Assembly: GCA_030592605.1 (NCBI GenBank)
Contig: JAUVIT010000173.1
Location: 1 to 5,151, forward strand
Length of the DNA: 5,151 nt
Source of the DNA: Bacteroidota bacterium
GTDB lineage: Bacteria; Bacteroidota; Bacteroidia; Bacteroidales; GCA-2748055
Direction: 5' to 3'
Shown: in pieces, positions 1-5,151 of the stretch
Layout: the number at the start of each line of letters is the position of its first letter
Numbering within the stretch: the stretch's first letter is position 1
Position numbers and translations under genes: made by a program
The notes under the pieces: model-generated
Database searches by the model: none
What the model saw: the letters and a program-made list of their open reading frames with translations, nothing else
What the model was told of the DNA's origin: nothing

Positions 1-108
1 CTCGCAATCATACTGCTTACCGTTGCTGTTCTAACAGCCTGTGCCGGGCTTGTATTTCGTGGCAAATCTCTGAAGAAGAGATATCAACTGGAAAAATCAA
101 AAGTATGA
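1..108 (+). CDS. C-terminal end of an integral membrane protein, probably a sugar transporter (5' end outside window)
   Basis: Frame 1 is open from the first base to a TGA at 106-108 and encodes 35 residues. The first half is strongly hydrophobic (LAIILLTVAVLTACAGLVF) and reads as a last transmembrane helix. It is followed by a short, very basic tail (RGKSLKKRYQLEKSKV), as expected for a cytoplasmic C-terminus under the positive-inside rule. This is the usual ending of a polytopic inner-membrane transporter. Sodium:solute symporters (SSS) and major-facilitator (MFS) sugar importers are both common beside glycoside hydrolases in Bacteroidota loci, but the fragment is too short to choose between them, so the transporter call is mainly contextual. 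The stop codon overlaps the start codon of the GH13 gene in an ATGA arrangement, so the two are very probably co-transcribed. The reading frame is well supported; the function is an inference. Confidence 0.6.
   Translation, partial: LAIILLTVAVLTACAGLVFRGKSLKKRYQLEKSKV
105..108 (+). other. ATGA stop/start overlap between the membrane protein gene and the GH13 gene
   Basis: The four bases ATGA hold the ATG of the GH13 gene (105-107) and the TGA of the upstream reading frame (106-108). There is no Shine-Dalgarno-like purine box just before it, only an A-rich stretch (GGAAAAATCAAAAGT). The overlap suggests that ribosomes finishing the upstream gene re-initiate on the GH13 gene, which would couple their expression. 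It also supports 105 as the true start, because this start opens directly into a lipoprotein signal peptide. Confidence 0.75.
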
Positions 109-1964
109 AACGAGCAATTCTGCTTGGCCTGGCACTGGGAGGCTTACTCTCAAGCTGTACCACTCAAACAGAATCTTTAACCGAAGCTGAACAAGAAGAG
201 ATGAAGATAAATGTATACCAGGTATTTACCCGTCTGTTCGGGAATACCAATGACACTAACAAACCTTGGGGCACTTTGGAAGATAACGGGGTGGGCAAAT
301 TCAACGATTTTAGCGATGAGGCCCTTAAAGCCATCAAAGATCTGGGCATAACCCATGTCTGGTATACCGGGGTGCTCCATCATGCCATGGTCACCGACTA
401 TTCGGTGATAGGAATTCCGGGCGATGATCCGGATGTGGTGAAAGGGCGGGCCGGTTCACCCTATTCGGTTAAAGACTATTACAACGTGAATCCTGACCTG
501 GCCATGGATCCTGGCTTACGTATGGAAGAGTTCGAAGCCCTGATTGAGCGTACCCACAAACATGGCATGAAAGTGATCATCGATATCGTACCCAACCATG
601 TGGCCAGGGTCTATCACTCTGTCACCAATCCACCAGGGGTGGAAGACTTTGGAGCATCCGATGACCTCTCCAGAGAGTACCTGAAGGATAATAATTTCTA
701 CTACATCCCCGGCCAGCCATTCAGGGTGCCCGAATGGAGGGACGGCTACCAGGTGTTGGGGGGTGAAGATTATTCCGATGCCGATGGCTACTTCAATGAA
801 AATCCGGCCAAATGGACCGGTAACGGATCTCGAAGTCCCCAACCCGATATGAATGACTGGTACGAAGCGGTAAAAATCAATTTCGGAGTAAATCCTGAGG
901 GAAAAAATGATTTTGATGCCCTTCCCGCAGGCTATGGAATTGAACCTTTCCATGTTCACCATGCCTACTGGATAGATAAACAGGTCCCCGACTCCTGGAT
1001 GAAGTACAGGGATATTGCCCTATACTGGCTGGACAAGGGTGTGGATGGATTCCGCTACGATATGGCCGAGATGGTTCCGGTGGAATTCTGGAGCTATATG
1101 AACAGTTCCATTAAAATGATCAAACCCGATGCCTTTCTGCTGGCAGAGATTTATCAGCCACATATCTACCGGGATTATATCCGGAAGGGGAAAATGGACT
1201 ATCTCTACGACAAGGTCCAGCTCTACGACAGCCTCAAAGCCATTATGCAGGGACACGGCAGTACCGATGCCATTGTTCATATCCAGAACGAACTGGCCGA
1301 CATTGAGCATCATATGCTGCACTTCCTGGAGAATCATGATGAGCAGCGCATAGCAAGTCCGGAATTTGCCGGAGATGCCCGCTTAGGAATGCCTGCCATG
1401 GTGGTTTCTGCTACCATTGGCAGCTCCCCCACCATGCTCTACTTTGGACAGAATGTGGGAGAACCAGGTAATGAAGAGCCTGGATTTGGAGCCCCAAGCC
1501 GCACATCCATATACGACTACATTGGTGTCCCATACCACCAGCGTTGGATGAATGGTGGGAAATTTGACGGGGCAGCACTATCAGATAAAGAGCGGAAACT
1601 AAACGAGTTCTATGTCACCTTGCTGAATTTTACAAAAAACAGTAAGGCGCTGACAGGTGAATACAGGGAAATACACAGCTATAACAGGGAGCACACCCAG
1701 TGGTACAACGATCGGATATTCTCCTATGTACGCTGGAAGGGAGAGGAGCGCCTCATTATCCTTGCAAATTTTGACCCGGATCACAGTTTTGGTTTTGAAC
1801 TCCAGCTACCTGAAGAGATCATCGCTACCTGGAATCTTAAAGATGGATCTTACACCTTGAAGGACCAGCTGACAGATCGTTCAATTGAACTGACTGTATC
1901 AGAAGGGAGTGCTGAAACAAGGATCGATATTGAACCGTTCCAGTCATTTATACTTCAACTCTGA
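105..1964 (+). CDS. GH13 alpha-amylase-family glycoside hydrolase, lipoprotein
   Basis: This 619-residue protein is predicted to cleave (or transfer) alpha-glucosidic bonds by the retaining GH13 mechanism. It starts with a lipoprotein signal peptide with lipobox LSSC, so Cys18 should be lipidated. The (beta/alpha)8 barrel begins near residue 34 (INVYQVFTRLFGN). The conserved GH13 regions are all present: region I DIVPNH (160-165), a region V-like QPDMN (246-250), region II GFRYDM (315-320) with nucleophile Asp319 and Arg317, region III LLAE with acid/base Glu348, and region IV ENHD (409-412) with transition-state Asp412. Residues from about 500 to 619 form a beta-rich C-terminal domain typical of the family. 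QPDMN resembles the QPDLN of the oligo-1,6-glucosidase group, which hints at action on oligosaccharides or alpha-1,6 bonds, but substrate cannot be assigned. The stretch between QPDMN and the nucleophile is longer than usual. The gene lies 8 bases before the first sulfatase and overlaps the upstream membrane protein gene. Family membership is firm; subfamily and substrate are not. Confidence 0.93.
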   Translation: MKRAILLGLALGGLLSSCTTQTESLTEAEQEEMKINVYQVFTRLFGNTNDTNKPWGTLEDNGVGKFNDFSDEALKAIKDLGITHVWYTGVLHHAMVTDYSVIGIPGDDPDVVKGRAGSPYSVKDYYNVNPDLAMDPGLRMEEFEALIERTHKHGMKVIIDIVPNHVARVYHSVTNPPGVEDFGASDDLSREYLKDNNFYYIPGQPFRVPEWRDGYQVLGGEDYSDADGYFNENPAKWTGNGSRSPQPDMNDWYEAVKINFGVNPEGKNDFDALPAGYGIEPFHVHHAYWIDKQVPDSWMKYRDIALYWLDKGVDGFRYDMAEMVPVEFWSYMNSSIKMIKPDAFLLAEIYQPHIYRDYIRKGKMDYLYDKVQLYDSLKAIMQGHGSTDAIVHIQNELADIEHHMLHFLENHDEQRIASPEFAGDARLGMPAMVVSATIGSSPTMLYFGQNVGEPGNEEPGFGAPSRTSIYDYIGVPYHQRWMNGGKFDGAALSDKERKLNEFYVTLLNFTKNSKALTGEYREIHSYNREHTQWYNDRIFSYVRWKGEERLIILANFDPDHSFGFELQLPEEIIATWNLKDGSYTLKDQLTDRSIELTVSEGSAETRIDIEPFQSFILQL

Positions 1965-1972
1965 TCAAATAG

Positions 1973-3379
1973 ATGAAAAAGAGAACTTATATTCCTCTCC
2001 TCTTCACAGTTCTTATCCTGGCAGCTATACTTTCGGCTTGCGGAAACAGGCCAGATGCCCCTCCAAATATCCTGGTTATCCTGGCTGATGATGCGGGCTA
2101 TGCCGATTTTGGATTTATGGGAGGTGATATTCCTACTCCCCATATCGACCAGCTGGCAGAAAGCGGAGTTGTTTTTACAGATATGCACATTACTGCAACA
2201 GTTTGCAGTCCTTCCAGGGCCGGATTTATTACTGGCCGTTACCAGCAACGATTTGGTCATGAAGCCAATATCCCCCCACCCAACCTGGGTATGGATCCAA
2301 GCGAAAAAACCATTGGCGATGCACTGAAACTAGCCGGATATAAGACAGGGATCATCGGTAAATGGCACCTTGGGAGCAGGGATCAATACCATCCCAACAA
2401 CAGGGGCTTTGATGAATTCTGGGGTTTCCTGGGAGGATCACGTTCCTACTATTTTGATGAAAGCAAAGATGATGCAGAGGATCAGGAACGGGAGATTCTG
2501 CATAACGAATCACATGTCAGTTTCAACGGATACCTGACGGATGAATTCTCTTCGCAATCGATAAACTTTATTGAAGAAAACAAAGACTTTCCCTTTTTTC
2601 TGTTCCTCTCTTACAATGCCGTTCATACCCCCATGCATACCCTGGATGCTGACCTGGAAAGGTTCCAGAATCATCCCCGGGCGAAACTTGCGGCCATGAC
2701 CTGGGCTATGGACCGTGGTGTGGGAATGGTACTGGACAAACTGGAGGAGTTGGAGCTTAAAGAAAATACCCTTGTCTTCTTTTTAAGTGATAATGGTGGA
2801 GCAAGCAACAACCAATCCTCCAACCTGCCTTTGAAAGGATTTAAAGGCAATAAGTTTGAAGGCGGGCACAGAACCCCCTTCATCCTGTCCTGGCCGGCCA
2901 GAGTACCAGGTGGAAAACAATATGATGGCTTAAGCTCCTCTTTGGATATCTATGCTACATCAATTGCCGTGGCTGGCCTTGAGCATTCCCCTGGCAAGCC
3001 TCTGGATGGTGTGGATCTGATCCCATATGTAACAGGTATCGATCCTACAGAACCCCATGAGGCCCTGTTCTGGAGAAAAGAGAAAATGGCTGCTGTTCGA
3101 TATGGCAAGTATAAACTGATCAGGCTGGATGATTATGGATACAGGCTCTATAACCTGGAGAATGATTTAGGAGAAATTAATGACCTTTCGGGAAGTAATC
3201 CAGAGTTACTGAAGAAACTGATCTCTTCACTCGAGATGTGGGAGCAGGAATTGGTGACTCCCCTCTGGGCTGAATCAAAGCCCTGGCAAGAGGTTACTTT
3301 TGAGATCCACAGGGCGCTGATGGAGAATAGGGAAGTAACTATTAAAAGTCCAGCCGATCTGCATAAATTAAAGAATTAA
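1973..3379 (+). CDS. S1-family (formylglycine-dependent) sulfatase, lipoprotein
   Basis: This 468-residue type I sulfatase is predicted to hydrolyse sulfate esters on a glycan. Its signal peptide ends in lipobox LSAC, with lipidated Cys23. The catalytic domain starts at once with NILVILADDAGY, giving calcium ligands Asp39 and Asp40. The signature CSPSR (78-82) holds Cys78, the residue converted to formylglycine, followed by TGRY (87-90). Other active-site elements are GKWHLG (Lys130, His132), His218 in NAVHTP, SDNGG (calcium ligands Asp273 and Asn274) and Lys291 in LKGFKG just before the EGG motif. The C-terminal subdomain carries the usual RYGKYKLIR and LYNLENDLGE segments (about 376-401). 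The length is normal for S1 and no key residue is missing. It needs a maturase (anSME or FGE type), which is not in the window. The start is 8 bases after the GH13 stop, without a Shine-Dalgarno box, as is usual in Bacteroidota. Substrate and S1 subfamily cannot be fixed by eye; the GRYQQRFGHE and RGFDEFWGFLGG segments resemble carbohydrate-active arylsulfatase A-like members. Confidence 0.95.
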   Translation: MKKRTYIPLLFTVLILAAILSACGNRPDAPPNILVILADDAGYADFGFMGGDIPTPHIDQLAESGVVFTDMHITATVCSPSRAGFITGRYQQRFGHEANIPPPNLGMDPSEKTIGDALKLAGYKTGIIGKWHLGSRDQYHPNNRGFDEFWGFLGGSRSYYFDESKDDAEDQEREILHNESHVSFNGYLTDEFSSQSINFIEENKDFPFFLFLSYNAVHTPMHTLDADLERFQNHPRAKLAAMTWAMDRGVGMVLDKLEELELKENTLVFFLSDNGGASNNQSSNLPLKGFKGNKFEGGHRTPFILSWPARVPGGKQYDGLSSSLDIYATSIAVAGLEHSPGKPLDGVDLIPYVTGIDPTEPHEALFWRKEKMAAVRYGKYKLIRLDDYGYRLYNLENDLGEINDLSGSNPELLKKLISSLEMWEQELVTPLWAESKPWQEVTFEIHRALMENREVTIKSPADLHKLKN

Positions 3380-3391
3380 ACAAAAGACTCC

Positions 3392-4906
3392 ATGATGAAA
3401 TTTCTGACGATTGCCTTATTAATTAGTACTTTAAACATACTCAACTCCTGCAATGCTTCACAAAATCAGGGAGAAGACTCTTCATTACCTAATGTGGTGA
3501 TTATCTATGCCGACGATCTTGGATATGGAGATGTTAGTGCTTATGGAGCCACAGAAATCTCAACACCAAATATTGACAAACTGGCCCGGGGAGGTGTACG
3601 CTTTACCAATGGCTACTCAACTTCGGCCACCTGCTCTCCCAGCAGGTATGCACTGCTGACCGGGGTTTATCCCTGGCGGAACGAAAAGGCTAAAATTCTG
3701 GATGGAACGGCTCCACTGCTTATTCAAACAGATCAAATGACCCTTCCCAAAATGTTCAAAGAGCGTGGATATCATACAGGAATCGTAGGCAAGTGGCACC
3801 TGGGACTGGGAGACGGTCATGTGAACTGGAATCAGCAGATTACACCCGGACCCAATGAGGTGGGATTTGAATATGCCTATATCATGGCAGCCACCCAGGA
3901 CCGTGTTCCAACGGTATATATTGAGAATGGCCGTGTGGTCCGCTCCGATCCAAACGATCCCATAGAGATCTCTTACAAAAAGAATTTTCCGGGCGAGCCC
4001 ACCGGGAAGGACAATCCAGAGCTTCTGAAAATGAAATGGCATCACGGGCACTTCAACACAGTGGTGAACGGCATATCCCGCATCGGTTTTATGAAGGGTG
4101 GAGCTGAAGCTCGGTGGGTAGATGAAAATATGGCCGACACTTTTCTTGTAAGAGCCCAGAACTACATTCTGGATCATAAGGATGAATCCTTCTTTCTCTA
4201 CTATGCGCTTCAGCAGCCCCATGTGCCCCGTACCCCCCATCCTCGCTTTGTGGGAAGTACAGGGATGGGCCCCAGGGGAGATGTGATTGTGGAGGCCGAT
4301 TGGTGCATTGGCGAACTAATCGCTACCCTTGATAATGCCGGAGTACTGGAGAACACTCTGATCATCCTTACCAGCGACAATGGTCCGGTCCTTAATGACG
4401 GTTATTATGATGATGCAGATACCAAAGTGGGAACACATACCCCGGCAGGCCCCCTCAGGGGAGGTAAATACAGCCTCTTTGAAGCGGGAACACGCGTGCC
4501 GCTTATTACCTATTGGAAAGGCCAAATTAACCCGGCTGTCTCGGATGCAATAGTATCCCAGGTGGACCTCTTCTCTTCCCTCTCATCGCTGGTCGGAAGT
4601 GAAGCCAGAACAGGGGATAGCGAAGAATTACTAAAAGTCTTTATGGGCGAGAAAGATCAGGGAAGAAGCGAACTGATCATCGAAGCCACTGGCAGAACTG
4701 CCCTGCGTAAAGGTGACTGGGTACTTATTCCACCCTATGAGGGTCCGGCCATCTCCAAAAACGTCAATATTGAAATTGGAAATGCTCCTGACTACCAATT
4801 ATATAACCTGAACGAGGATCTGGGTGAACAGGATAATCTGGCTGCAAGCCAGCCGGATAAACTGAAGGAGATGATTGCTTGCTATGAAGCAATTCGATCT
4901 GACTGA
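3392..4906 (+). CDS. Second S1-family sulfatase, lipoprotein, of a different subfamily type
   Basis: This 504-residue type I sulfatase has a lipoprotein signal peptide with lipobox LNSC (lipidated Cys20). Catalytic features are complete: YADDLGYGD with calcium ligands Asp41 and Asp42, CSPSR (81-85) with formylglycine precursor Cys81, TGVYPWR (90-96), GKWHLG with Lys134 and His136, His277 in QQPHVPRTPH, TSDNGP with Asp329 and Asn330, and Lys359 in LRGGKYSLFEAGTR. Blocks absent from the first sulfatase include AATQDRVPTVYIENGRVV (166-183) and GISRIGFMKGG (227-237); these match my recollection of a widespread Bacteroidota and Planctomycetota group, but I cannot name its subfamily. The two sulfatases therefore probably remove different sulfate esters. 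The gene starts 12 bases after the previous stop. ATG occurs twice in a row (3392 and 3395) and either could be used. No Shine-Dalgarno box is visible. The TGA at 4904-4906 directly touches the stop of the convergent gene. Confidence 0.95.
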   Translation: MMKFLTIALLISTLNILNSCNASQNQGEDSSLPNVVIIYADDLGYGDVSAYGATEISTPNIDKLARGGVRFTNGYSTSATCSPSRYALLTGVYPWRNEKAKILDGTAPLLIQTDQMTLPKMFKERGYHTGIVGKWHLGLGDGHVNWNQQITPGPNEVGFEYAYIMAATQDRVPTVYIENGRVVRSDPNDPIEISYKKNFPGEPTGKDNPELLKMKWHHGHFNTVVNGISRIGFMKGGAEARWVDENMADTFLVRAQNYILDHKDESFFLYYALQQPHVPRTPHPRFVGSTGMGPRGDVIVEADWCIGELIATLDNAGVLENTLIILTSDNGPVLNDGYYDDADTKVGTHTPAGPLRGGKYSLFEAGTRVPLITYWKGQINPAVSDAIVSQVDLFSSLSSLVGSEARTGDSEELLKVFMGEKDQGRSELIIEATGRTALRKGDWVLIPPYEGPAISKNVNIEIGNAPDYQLYNLNEDLGEQDNLAASQPDKLKEMIACYEAIRSD

Positions 4907-5151
4907 TTATCTTATTGCTGTTACCACCGATCTGGAAGGCAGGGTAATCCTGTTCAAAAGCTGTGAAGAGAATCCCATACTCTGTTGCTCGTCCGTAGTA
5001 TAGGTTCTGGCTTTTTCACCTGCACCCATATCTACATTCACAGTCTGCTCCGATAGATTAACAAAGACATATACCAGTTTTCCATTCACAGGATCTTTGT
5101 AAGCCGACACCAGCACTCCGCTTTCCGGGGACTGTTCTTCTGAGAGCTCAC
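4907..5151 (-). CDS. C-terminal fragment of a probable GH30-type glycoside hydrolase (N-terminal part outside window)
   Basis: The minus-strand frame is open from the window edge to a TAA at 4909-4907 and encodes 80 complete residues, so the gene begins beyond base 5151. A GTG near 5116 could be read as a start, but the frame is open upstream of it (ELSEEQSPESG), so it is internal. The residues form a string of beta strands: VLVSAYKDPVNGKLVYVFVN, then LSEQTVNVDM, a RTYTTDEQQSM segment, and the ending RITLPSRSVVTAIR. This order (self-contained strand with KDP..GKLV..VN, then Y.T.., then LP.SVVT at the terminus) is the layout of the beta-sandwich closing GH30 glycosidases. Related clan GH-A families (GH39, GH59, GH5) end similarly and remain possible. 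The catalytic barrel is not visible, so activity is unknown. It converges on the sulfatase operon and belongs to a separate transcript, though probably to the same degradation locus. Confidence 0.6.
   Translation of the reverse strand, partial: ELSEEQSPESGVLVSAYKDPVNGKLVYVFVNLSEQTVNVDMGAGEKARTYTTDEQQSMGFSSQLLNRITLPSRSVVTAIR

Noticed and set aside
516..962. Minus-strand open frame of 148 codons inside the GH13 gene.
   Set aside because: It lies opposite the GH13 barrel, including region I (DIVPNH). It has no recognisable motif or separate gene start signal, and is treated as a shadow frame.
1965..1972. The gaps at 1965-1972 and 3380-3391, checked for internal promoters or ribosome binding sites.
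   Set aside because: They are only 8 and 12 bases long and contain neither a Shine-Dalgarno box nor room for the Bacteroidota -33/-7 promoter. They fit continuous transcription through the operon.
3617..4240. Minus-strand open frame of 207 codons inside the second sulfatase gene.
   Set aside because: It is antisense to a sulfatase with all catalytic motifs intact. Its translation is rich in Cys, His and Trp, resembles no family I know, and shows no domain pattern. It is best explained as a shadow frame.
4874..4893. Inverted repeat ATTGCTT-(6 bases)-AAGCAAT at the end of the second sulfatase gene, considered as a terminator.
   Set aside because: The stem is only 7 bp and AT-rich, it lies wholly inside the coding sequence, and no run of T follows it. 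It may be chance, so it is not listed as a terminator.
1973..4906. Possibility that the two adjacent sulfatases are a recent tandem duplication.
   Set aside because: They share the family catalytic motifs, but the intervening segments, lengths (468 and 504 residues) and specificity blocks differ widely. This points to long-separate lineages rather than a recent copy.

Overview
The window reads as part of a carbohydrate-degradation locus of the polysaccharide-utilisation type, most likely from a member of the Bacteroidota. Three observations support this. All three complete proteins begin with a lipoprotein signal peptide. None of the gene starts has a recognisable Shine-Dalgarno sequence, the upstream bases being A-rich instead. 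The gene mix (glycoside hydrolase, two sulfatases, a probable sugar importer and a second glycosidase) is typical of that phylum. Planctomycetota, Lentisphaerota or similar sulfatase-rich phyla are not excluded. No SusC/SusD pair, regulator, sulfatase-maturating enzyme, RNA gene, mobile element or CRISPR array is visible.

Layout: bases 1-108 (+) are the last 35 codons of a membrane protein, probably a transporter. Its stop codon overlaps the start of a GH13 alpha-amylase-family lipoprotein (105-1964, +). Two S1-family (formylglycine-dependent) sulfatase lipoproteins follow (1973-3379 and 3392-4906, +), with gaps of only 8 and 12 bases. These four genes almost certainly form one transcription unit whose promoter lies upstream of the window. 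Facing them on the minus strand is the C-terminal end of another gene (4907-5151 and beyond), which resembles the terminal beta-sandwich of a GH30-type glycosidase. Its stop codon directly abuts the stop codon of the second sulfatase. Coding sequence therefore fills essentially the whole window, and there is no gene-free stretch longer than 12 bases.

Likely joint function (inference): the sulfatases remove sulfate esters from an imported or surface-bound glycan. The GH13 enzyme cleaves alpha-glycosidic bonds exposed by desulfation or present in a companion substrate. The upstream membrane protein carries the product across the inner membrane, and the convergent glycosidase may act on the same material. 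All GH13 and S1 catalytic residues that can be located are intact. The most notable points are the pairing of an alpha-glucan-type hydrolase with two dissimilar sulfatases, an enlarged segment ahead of the GH13 nucleophile, and the zero-gap convergent gene junction. I see known families in an interesting combination, and no clear evidence of an undescribed kind of system.
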